DNA from: Bugula neritina
Taxonomy: Eukaryota; Bryozoa; Gymnolaemata; Cheilostomatida; Bugulidae
Direction: 5' to 3'
NCBI GenBank assembly: GCA_964035545.1
Contig: OZ037767.1
Span: 19,942,628-20,006,627, forward strand
Length of the DNA stretch: 64,000 nt
Shown: positions 46,557-64,000 of the stretch, in pieces
Layout: each line of letters opens with the position of its first letter
Numbering within the stretch: position 1 is the first letter of the stretch
The notes under the pieces: generated by a model
Seen by the model: the letters and a program-made list of their open reading frames with translations, nothing else
The model's database searches: none
Told to the model about the DNA's origin: nothing
Translations under genes and position numbers: made by a program

Positions 46557-49500
46557 ATTTAAAAGTATTATTAGCTGCCACCATAAATTAAAATTGACCT
46601 ATAAGAATATGCAACACATCAAGTTCAAGCCGATTTTGCACGCGACATTACTTCTGCAGAACGATGCAGGAAACTTTATAGTAATCTGCATTTTTGGCGA
46701 ATTACACTACACCCCATCCTTGTATTTGGCGATAGTTTTACAACATTTCTTTTTCCGCTACGCATGCGTAAGTACAATAGTTTACATGTTACTAAACAGC
46801 TTAGAGAGGTGCAAGACTGCGTCGGTGTGAGCAAATTAATTTTGCTCGCAGTTTTACAACCCAGATTGTTTATAAAAAATAAACGAAGTTAAATTTATAG
46901 TTTATAAGTAATAGTTGTATGTATAATTTGTGTAACATAAAAAACTAAAGCACGTTTACTCAAATTATTGCAGTACAAATTATTACTTTAGGCTCAGCTA
47001 TTGCTAAAAGTAAAAGTAACAGTAACACTAACAGCAACTCTGTAAGTGTAACATTTATGTTTAACAACTCGTTGAAGTTGAAATAATACAAATAATATAA
47101 ACTTGATGGTATGAATTATTGTTATAAATAAATTATAGTAATAAAGTTGAAATAGATAAAGTATTAGTTGATTAGATATAAAGGCTATCTTACTTTCAAA
47201 TTGAAACTACTTTAACTAAGTTTATCACTTGTGGCTTCACAATTACTACTAGTGTTACTATTGGTATTACTCTATCTTACTCTTAGGCTTAATTATTAAA
47301 ATTCTTAATTAGACCATGTTTATGTTGAAATTAAAGTTGATGATCAACTTTAGGTTTAGTTCAGCTTTTACTTTAAAAAGTTTCTTTTTATGAAATAATA
47401 AGTAATATCAATTAATTATTGACTCAATTGATTTTATTTCTCTCAAAGCTTTAAAATTTCCCTGACATACAAATGCTTTAAAATTCCAGTCTTAGTATAA
47501 ATGTGTTTTAGTAGAATGCATTATTGTGAAGAAATCACATTTTAATCATTATAAGAATTATATTATGATGAGGATTACCAAATGAACATGTTTTTCATTT
47601 TGGCAAAATAGATGTTTAATTTTAGGATGCCAAAAGTTTTGAACACAAGTTCCAGAATTTTAATAAGTAGCTATAAAACAAATATTGCTGTCATATAGTT
47701 GTAAGGCTAAAGCATAAAATATTTTTGGTAAATATACATTCAGCGAAATTTAATGTAATTTTTATTTGCTATTATTTTCAAAACATTTTCATTTGTTGTT
47801 TGAGCAAATTATAATTGCCACTCTTTTTTAGTCTCACAAGAATGAAATCAAAGATGTGACTGCAATGTGAACTAATTCAGATGAGTTGCTTCTTTTCATC
47901 ATTCTGAGAGTTTCGATTTCCGGTAAGTGTGTTTCAACGTTGAAGTGGTATTACATTTCAAAGTAAGTATGATAGATATGCCAGTGAATTGGAGTGAAAT
48001 AAACATCTACTTGTGGGTTCTTATTTGCATATGTATCTCTCTGTAAAGTTGTTGGATAATTATTATGTTTTTGGACTACTATCACAACTAAATGTATATG
48101 TAACTAAGACTATTAGTAAGTCTATAAGAGTGGGGCTAAGACTATCATTAACTTTAATCTGTAGTCAAAACTTAGTGACTAGAACTATGAGTATGAGTAA
48201 CTGTGACTCAGTTAGTCAAACATCATAATCATGCAATTACGTAACATTTAGCTCAAAATCTTACTAGGAAATGTATTACCGTGGTGTTCATATGTGCATA
48301 ATGATAGTCTAAAATGCTGATATTTCTTCAACAAATGGATATAATATTGTATTTAGATCTTGCATATATTATATTTAGATCCCGCCACAAGGGAGTGTTG
48401 TAACTATGTTAACATCTTAATTTGTATTGAAAATTAATTGTTATACTTCCATGATGCAGGCATTTTATCATAGCTATTATAATATGTATTATGTAAATAC
48501 TAGTATTATCCTGTTGAAATTGTAAACATAAAATCACAATGTGATGTTGTAATCTGCTCATAAGGTATAGTTGCTATTTTATTAGAGCAGCGTTTCTATT
48601 TGAGACTAAGATAGCAGTATATCATGCAAGATAAGAGTATAACATTTGGATGTTGTAGACCTGCATGGTTATGTTATTAGTTCATAGTTACTTTTGATTG
48701 CTAGCTAGTTTATAGCGTTCCCAGCTAAAAGATGAATTTAATATACACTGTGCTTAACTTTACAGAAATAGTTATGCAATTAATCTATTTGGAACCAGTA
48801 CCATGCTACCCTATCGTTAGCCTACACTAATATCAGTGGCAGTGTTAATAACTGTTGCATATATTAATGCTTCACTGTAATGGTGATTTGGTGATGTAAT
48901 CCATTGCAAATATAAGTTCTAATTTAATTTTTCATAAGAATAAAAGCTGCTTGTCAAACAACTTCACAACAATGAAGAACTTAATACCTATGAAGAAAAT
49001 CACCACCTTGAGTATATGCTGCCAATACTGCTGCTGTCAGCTAATTATTTATGATGTGGTGGCATAACTACACAGTGTAAAAGAAAGCATTTGTTTACAT
49101 TAAAAACACAAACGTCTGCTAACACACAATAAAAATATTCAGTTTCAGCATGTTTTAGTTTGATAAAACAATTACTATACTAAATGTGGTAATACAAATA
49201 TTGATGAAAATATTCAGTTGCCGTATTTCTTCGTGTTGCAGACTAAAGATGTTCAAACTTGTAATGTTAACAATCAATAATCAATCAATAGCTGTGTGTG
49301 CTATTCTGTATTTTAATTTACTGGGAATTTATTTGTCTTATAATGCCAAGTTTCATTGTGGGAAAGTAGGCTTAAGACTCTCTTCTATTCTTCTTCAGTA
49401 GGGATTTTGCAATCGCTCAGGTAGGCAGTACGAGTATTTCACTCACTTCTAAAAATGTTATTGTTTGACCTTGAATTTTCTTCAGGCTAACTGGAAGTAT

Positions 49501-51659
49501 AATGTAAATTGTTGCTAGGTGAGAAAAATTAATAAAACTTGTTTGCTTTTAAGATAAAACAATTTTAATTTTGAAGTAAATCCTCTGCGAGTTTTAGGGA
49601 AACCAAAGCGTCGTAATTTTAAGGGAAGTGAAGTAGTCAAAAAAATTGACGTTTACGAAAAATTGTTTGTTGCTTTTTAAATCTTTATTTTAGTTTCCAG
49701 TATTGACAAAGCTTAAGTGCAAGTGGCATCAAGTCAAAATATAACTTGGCCCAACATAATAAAGATTTATGGCAAATTTAACGGTTTGTGCATGTAAAAT
49801 CAAATTGTTCTTAAAGTTTCATGGCTGCCTTCAGTTTCTTTATCCAGACTTTTTGAGTAAGAAGTTGCTATCAACAATTATATTGAATATTATGTTGCTC
49901 ATGTATTATATGATCTCTTATATGAACACCAAATTCACTGCTGGTATATTTCTTAAATAGTGTTGATAGACGAGATGGGAATTAATTAAAAAACAGACTC
50001 TAATATCCTTGCTTCTAAATGCTGAGATGTTCAATCCAGGTGTTAGAATTATATGCTGTAGTATGCCACAACTCAAATATTACTTGTACACTGCTTAAAT
50101 CCATTTTATATTGTCTCTACATGTGCAGTATGTGTGAAAATTAGGCAATAGTCATACAGACTAGTTACAATGGTTTGTTTGTTATGTAGTATGCAATGTG
50201 CTTGCATGGGGGCTGCAGTCCGCTATGGGATATTTTCCCAATAATACATTGTATCACCTTTTTTCACTGCAGCAAGCTCTCTTACTATGCCACATTAGGC
50301 CCCTTTGTCGTGTTACACAACACTAACAATTAATGGTTTGATATGCTGCGTAATATTGACAAGGTTTTATTATTGCTAAAAATTATTTTAATTTATTTGA
50401 AACAAATTACAAGTGACCTCATGGTGAAATGATCCTTCACAAGCTTTGTTTGAAATGTAAAGCAAACCAAATATTGGATCTGTTGTTCTAATTCTATAGG
50501 CATGTTTTTAAAACAACTGCTGTTACATAAATTCAATAGCACCTAGACTCTCACAATTGAATTGAGTTTATTGAATCTTTGTGGACTTATTACAACAGCT
50601 TTTAATCAAATTTATTCTCCTTTCAACTGGTAGAAACATTCTTTTTTGTTAGCTCACTGTTATTCTTATCGCCTGTCAAACTCGGAGTAGATTACATTGT
50701 ACCGTGACTTGTATACTCGTGTATTCACACTTCACGTTCACCTCACCAACATATTGTTTCCCTAAGCTTCACAATCTAATCTACCTTCCACCAACTTCTC
50801 TGTCATAGTTCTTGAATTCCTGTGACAAGGGGACCAATTATGTAATAGAATTTTTACCACTCGGTATTTTGACTAATTGGATTATATTGACACAACACTG
50901 TACAAGGTGATAGGAAGTTCCATATTATAGGTAAGTTAGAACTCAGTCTTTTGAAAATCAAATTGTTTTGGGAGGGGAAGTTTATACTTGCATGGCATGA
51001 GTATTTCTACTATATTTTATTTGAACCCAGGTTATTAAGAAGCTATGTCAATGCGTTGATGTACAGATTGTATGGTTGTAGTGATTGTGTATATCATATA
51101 CTTGGTACAAGCTGCAGGTTGTCTTATCATTTTAACACAAGTACTATATTACCTACTTGGTGACAAAAGGTTTCTAAATATTTGCCTTTGCAACTATTTA
51201 CTGTGATAATGAAACTATTCAGGTCTGCCAAAAGTTGGTACTTCTATCTGAAATAGACTTTACCATTTTCAGTGAGTTGGTGAAATAATTATTAGTCTAA
51301 ACCTGTGAACTCTAACTGGCTGAGCCATCAGAACTGAGGCTATACCCCATTCCTATTCGATACATAACTTAAAACTTTTAAGTAAAAACAGCCACAGAAA
51401 TTCTTGGTCATGGTGCCATTTTATGGTGGCTCATCTCATCTGTATTATTTTTTCATATAAGCGAGCCTTTAGTAAGCAAACCTTGCAAACCACACCTTCC
51501 CTCTGTTGTGTTTCTGTAAACTGAATACAGGTTAAACCTTGTTCATAGGCATACTAACAGTTATCAGTGTTCTATTGGTACCTAATGTAGAATTGCTAGC
51601 ATCTGTGTTGTGCATGACAATCTTGGTGTTGTAGCGATTATCTCCCCGTAATTCTAACC
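46557..51659. other. DERA-STK33 divergent intergenic region
   Basis: About 5.1 kb of AT-rich DNA between two divergent genes. It contains scattered TTACTATTAG repeats near 46130-46195 and short unrecognised frames. No further gene is supported. Confidence 0.55.
46759..46770. promoter_or_regulatory. Palindromic NRF1-like site upstream of DERA
   Basis: TACGCATGCGTA is a perfect palindrome containing the GCATGC core of NRF1 sites, about 200 bp upstream of the DERA ATG in otherwise AT-rich DNA. Promoter function is inferred from position only. Confidence 0.3.
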
Positions 51660-59498
<7,839 letters not shown>

Positions 59499-60990
59499 TG
59501 GAGAAGCCATGCCAGCAAAGTATGTACAAGTTATCTGCTGACACAAAGAGTTCCAAACAGCAGTCCCATGGAGAAAGTGGAACTGTAGAATGAATTGTAG
59601 ATATTTTTTATTTGGTTTTGAAGATGCGAACTCAAATGCTATATTTGATAGACTTGTGGATTTTCATTGTCATTGCTGGGCTTTGAAATGCAACAGATCA
59701 AGTCTAGATTCAATGCCTGTTTTTGGTGATGATGTTTTCTAGGCCAGATGTATACTATTAAACTTTTCGTTTAGCTATCATCCAAAGTGAGTCAAAAGAC
59801 AGTTTAGTACTTTAACCTGTGAAATAGCTTGCAAAAATATTTATTGGTTTTATTCTCAAAATAGCACAGCTGTAGAAATAATTAATGGGCAGTATTGCTA
59901 TACCCTTACCAGATTCTATCCTTTATCTTAGGCTAATATTTTACCACTAAGTTTGCTGATTTGTGCAATGATGGAACACATGACATATTTTTGTATATAA
60001 ATTTATTCCCTAAAGATATGGTATTGTAGTGAGTTTTTATGGAATTATATATTTTTCAAACAACCACTGTGGCAAAAATTTGTCTCCAGTGTACAGTATG
60101 CAACAGAATGACGCAAATCTCTTTTAACTTCCCAGTTTGTTTTCTCCATTGTTATGATCCTCATTCAAAGGTTTCACCCTAACGGTATATTTTTCCAGCA
60201 TTTGCGTTATTACTACAAAATATTTTTTTGTAAATAAATAAATTTATAAACAAAAACTCTTTAAAATGTTATTGCTAAAAATTTTCAAAAGATTTTTATA
60301 GTTATTGCACTTTTGTTTTTACCTGCTAGCAGGTAGAATAGTATAAGCATCTCAGTCTAAGAAACAAACTTCTATCACAATATTTATTTATAGTTAAGTA
60401 ATGACTAGTGTGGTTGTGATAACTATTTTTAATACACCCAAAATAATCAATTAACTAGCTATACCAATGTGCATGCATCAGATTGCATAGTTAGTCCTGC
60501 ATATAGCAATATAGGTGATGGTAGAAGAAGGCAGTTTTTCATTGTTTGTCCTATTGTCTCTGTCATTATTGCAGTTAGAGTTGCTAGTATTTAATATCAA
60601 GCTATGTATTGTCTTTAACTATATGTATACTAATTGTGGAGGAGCTAACTATGTTGTAGTGGTAATTTAATAATTACATCTAGTGGCTAACTTTGGCTGG
60701 CATACGATATTGGCTGTGTGCATAATATGCAATATTATTGCTATAATCTATATGGACTTCAGACTGTCATTGTCGTACCAGCAGACGCAGCCATATCAAT
60801 AAGCTGAATAGATAAATAGACATATTTACATTTAGTATTGCAACAGCTTGACTTTACTCCTTACAATTTGAATTACATAATCATTAATGATTAAGATTAT
60901 AAATACATATCTCTGCTCTCTAGAAAGCAGAGTTTGACGACCTGCAGTAATATAGTTATATTGGTGAGTGTGGTGTATGTGTGGCTTGAA
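59499..60990. other. STK33 3' UTR and spacer
   Basis: Downstream of the STK33 stop. The UTR probably runs to near 60250; the rest is AT-rich with no gene seen. Confidence 0.55.
60233..60238 (+). terminator. Candidate polyadenylation signal of STK33
   Basis: AATAAA in an AT-rich stretch about 735 nt past the STK33 stop codon. It is the first full AATAAA I noted downstream on this strand. 3' UTR use is inferred. Confidence 0.4.
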
Positions 60991-61265
60991 AGAAAATGAA
61001 AAGTATAAAAGGGAGTGTGTATGAGAAAGGGAGAGGAGAGATAGAGTGAATGAACAGATTAAAGATTGTGCAGAATGCATTAAGCTATATGAGTGAGTGC
61101 TAGCCCCAGGAGTCTACAGCGGAGTACACACAAATAAATACCCCTACAGACTGGCGGGAGCTGGAGTCACCTCGAGGCCAAGCCAAGCGACCCGTGCCTG
61201 TATGCTGAACTCGAGCTCACCTGAAGGCTACAACCCAATTATATTATTCGGTGAGTTGCAATAGC
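60991..61265 (+). mobile_element. Possible solo-LTR-like block
   Basis: A TATAAAAGG box near 61005 is followed by a GC-richer stretch, AATAAA near 61131, and the GC-rich CACCTCGAGGCCAAGCCAAG. This TATA-to-polyA order is what an LTR shows. No matching terminal TG/CA ends or target duplication were found, so a first exon or another element is equally possible. Confidence 0.25.
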
Positions 61266-61463
61266 TACAAGCAGCATATCCCAATATAATAACTAATTAG
61301 TGTTTAACCTCATTCTGTCCACTGTTACACGCACTACTAAGGACACTAGAGAAAAATACTAATACTATAACATTAACTACCTATATAACTTGGAGTTTAC
61401 TTATAAGAAAAACTATATCACGTTATTACCATGTACATGGAATCACAGCCAAATAAAATAATT

Positions 61464-61727
61464 ACCTTATGTAATTTCTAAACCTAACATATCACCTTTT
61501 ATTGAGTTATCAGTCGCTGAAAACAAAATTTATTTAAACATATTCACCTTAAAAAAAACTGTTCTTGCTCATACACGTAGATTCACACAAGAAGCAATAA
61601 TATTTCCATTGCGAAAGGATACGTTAAAAAGCGGAAGCAGATATTTAAGACGACATCCGGACGAACTAAGGCCTCCATCCGTTCAAAGCGTGCTGCATGC
61701 GATTACAAGACAAAGAAAAGATCCCGG
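61464..61727 (+). CDS. Orphan open frame, possible exon ending at GTAAAA
   Basis: Plus frame open for 88 codons without a Met, ending at CCCG/GTAAAAC. The later part reads KSGSRYLRRHPDELRPPSVQ then SVLHAITRQRKDP. A possible acceptor TTATTGAGTTATCAG lies at about 61515. If spliced to the TTTTGTTAG acceptor near 62460, the frame continues PLDPYIWGSEGFQTCDC and stops. The protein is not recognised. Confidence 0.3.
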
Positions 61728-61875
61728 TAAAACAGTTTTTAAATATCTATCTAGCTGTTAGTATTATTATTTCTACTACCCATGCGTAGCTAAAATTGGT
61801 ACAATCGTTTCTATTACTATAAGTATGTATAACTGATAATCACAATATTAATACAATTGACGTGTAGGTATTGGT

Positions 61876-61925
61876 AATCATAATCATAATCATAATCATT
61901 ATGATTATGATTATGATAATCGTAA
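61876..61925. repeat. (ATAATC)n palindrome
   Basis: ATCATAATCATAATCAT is mirrored by ATGATTATGATTATGAT around one central base. It is able to form a cruciform. Confidence 0.85.
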
Positions 61926-62029
61926 TATAATAATCATAATGACTAATCACTTATCAGTCTAATGTACTTGTCTGTGTAATTTTCATTTTGTTTTTCACTG
62001 ATTTCGCTAGTAACTAATTATTGATTATT

Positions 62030-62440
62030 ATTGTCTATTAGTATTACTATTAGTATTACTATTAGACTTATTGATTATATTTCAGCGTGAGTTTCTACAA
62101 CTACTTACTAACTATAAATTACAGTTACTACTTAGGTACTAGTGGTGATTTCGCTAGTAACTATTACTGTATTAGTATTACTATTAGTATTAGTATTACT
62201 AATTACTATTACTATAAGTAAAACTATTCGTATTACATTTACTATTATACTTCACTTACTCTTACTCTTAGTGATTACTAATTAATATTATTATTAGATT
62301 TCAGTTTAAGTTTCTACGACTACTTGAGTACTAGTACTACTAGTCCTAGTAGTAGTACTGCTACGTCTACTACTGAACCTAAAGGCTAGAGTACTACTGC
62401 TATTAGTATTACTACTAGAGTACTACTAATACTAATAGTT
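62030..62440 (+). repeat. ATTACTATTAGT / ACTACTAGT simple repeats
   Basis: Degenerate trinucleotide-based repeats of TTAGTATTACTATTAG type, changing to ACTAGTACTACTAG near 62310-62440. Confidence 0.7.
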
Positions 62441-62684
62441 TGTTTGTTTGTTTTGTTAGAACCTTTAGACCCCTATATATGGGGAAGTGAAGGTTTTCAG
62501 ACCTGTGATTGTTGATTACTACAAGTCTTATGATCTTAAATCTCGTGAAGTGCGATGGACAAAACTGTTGTGCAGAAAACTGTTACTCGCAGCAAGAGCA
62601 GGTGGTAACTCTTTGGTGGCAGTCTGGACATTAGTTTTGGAATCACAGGCCACAAGTTTATCAAAGGACTTGGCTAATGACGAG

Positions 62685-63300
62685 TGAGCAGAGTTTCACA
62701 AGATTCTTGAAAATAACTTAATCGTAGATGTTTTCCTTCTCTGTTTAAGCGGCATTAGTTTTAACTGCTTTAGTTTCTCACACTATCTTGACGTCCTTTC
62801 ATATTGCAAATAAATCGCACGGCCTTTCTTTGCACCTGTTCAAGATGTTCAACCTGTCTATCCAGATAAGGGTCCCATATTTCCGCTGCATAATCCATAA
62901 TAGATCTGCAAAAGGTTATGTAAGCAATTAGTTCAACTTTTTCTGGGACTTTATACAGGGCACTTTTCATCATTCCTAATTTTTGGCTGGCTTTAGATGT
63001 AATGTTATCAATGTGCTCGTCCCACTTAAGGTTGTTACTGATTGTAACTCCCAGATATTTGAAGGAGTCAACGCACTTTAGATTCTTGTTATAAAGACTA
63101 TAATTAGATGGAACCTCACTGGTATTTTTGTTTTTACGCATACAGAATTTAGTTATGTAGCACTTATCAATGTTGAATTGCATTTGGTTGCTAGTGGCCC
63201 ACTCTGCTAATTTATTGATATCAGATTGAAAACTTATTTGGTCACCATTGTTCCTTATAGTCATATAAGCCAGGGCATCATCAGCAATAGTAATATTAAT
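62685..63300 (-). mobile_element. 5'-truncated LINE reverse-transcriptase fragment
   Basis: The minus strand begins at a TAA-rich stretch and enters reverse transcriptase at the catalytic box (ITIADDALAYMTI, in place of the usual YADD/FADD). It continues with LAEWATSNQMQFNIDKC, SFKYLGVTISNNLKWDEHID, ITSKASQKLGMMKS, FCRSIMDYAAEIWDPYL and LEQVQRKAVRFICN, all typical of the Jockey/CR1-type C-terminal RT domain. The frame breaks near 62770 and resumes one base over as LKLMPLKQRRKTSTIKLF, ending at about 62690. It has lost its 5' part and carries a frameshift, so it is inactive. Confidence 0.9.
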
Positions 63301-64000
63301 ACTTAATAATAGTAATAATAAAATACTATTGTCATGGTATTGTTTGGATTGTTTTTCTTTATAAGTCGTATTCTTTTTTTTGTGTTCTGTCGATTTGATT
63401 ATGATTATGAATTAGGCAAGTGCAAAAATACAATTAAGGATTAAATTGTAAATATATTAGGAAACTCAGCATTTGCATGTGCTCTTGTGTGCGAAGGTCA
63501 ATGGTAGTGAGTACGAAACTCCCAGTCAAAACCTGGTAGGTTTTTGGCACCGCTAACAAAATGTGGTCTGTAGGATATTTCATACAGATCTCTTCTAGAG
63601 TGTTAGAGAGCGTCTCTCATAGCAGCCCACAATTAGTTTCTTCCAAGTTCTGATAAAGGATTATTGAAGGCTATCTCAGACGCTCTGTGTTTTTGGTCAA
63701 CTGCAATATATATTCTAGATTACTTTTGAGTTGTAGTCAAATATCTGATGGCTTTTATTGTACTATCAATGTAGGCTTCTTTGATGCAAACAATGTCTAT
63801 CATGGGCTACGAAATAGAGTTCAACTGTTTTGCACTTCAGGGATCTGGTGTTCATGTGTTGAAGAGTCTTTTTTTCGTTACATGGTGTTTATGCCAGGTC
63901 TTTTTTTAACTGGCATATCTTTACAGTCTCCCGAAGTTTTACTTTGGATCTTCTGAGTAGTTTCGTCATTCTCGTTCATTTGTTTGATTTGCTCTTTCAG
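63301..64000. other. No gene established
   Basis: The minus strand at the very end can read LKEQIKQMNENDETTQKIQ before stops, perhaps an old element or an exon cut by the window edge. The plus frame 63687-63956 is unrecognised. Confidence 0.4.

Noticed and set aside
62487-62687. 66-codon plus frame starting MKVFRPVIVDYY
   Set aside because: It overlaps the 3' end of the LINE fragment on the other strand and lacks homology or splice context.

Overview
This window is animal nuclear DNA. It is AT-rich, with intron-split genes, GT/AG splice sites, many micro- and minisatellites and a decayed LINE. Five complete genes were assembled exon by exon. Each closes in frame with the family's usual length: RPL5 (297 codons), a synaptotagmin-like tandem-C2 membrane protein (562), a glutathionyl-hydroquinone reductase of the xi-class glutathione transferases (319), deoxyribose-phosphate aldolase DERA (319) and the kinase STK33 (507). 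The combination fits an early-branching or other invertebrate animal. A sponge is my guess, but the sequence does not prove it.

Layout. 1-8.5 kb is accessory: a minus-strand exon candidate encoding a seven-residue repeat, two ~1.3 kb direct duplicates holding a foldback and paired exon candidates, and two tandem hairpins. 8.95-19.85 kb is a nested tandem array with 13 copies of an almost invariant ~57 bp core, all on the plus strand. It also carries exon-like modules and a MITE-like block. 20.0-22.3 kb is RPL5 (minus), with a 5'-TOP start. 23.4-31.1 kb is the synaptotagmin-like gene (minus), with a ~487 bp pure GT repeat in an intron. 35.0-38.7 kb is the hydroquinone reductase (minus). 41.7-46.6 kb is DERA (minus). 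51.7-59.5 kb is STK33 (plus), divergent from DERA across ~5 kb. 59.5-64 kb holds the STK33 3' UTR, an LTR-like block, an orphan reading frame and a 5'-truncated LINE reverse-transcriptase fragment (minus).

The genes are not a pathway. They are separate units: ribosome (RPL5), vesicle or membrane trafficking (C2 protein), quinone/thiol redox (GHR), deoxynucleoside breakdown (DERA) and a signalling kinase (STK33). The most unusual structural signal is that seven intronic tandem arrays, unrelated in sequence, each end within about 6-45 nt upstream of a 3' splice site. They occur in four of the five genes counted per intron (four introns of DERA, one each of the C2 gene, GHR and STK33). The second is the array at 9-20 kb, whose core stays constant while its flanks drift.
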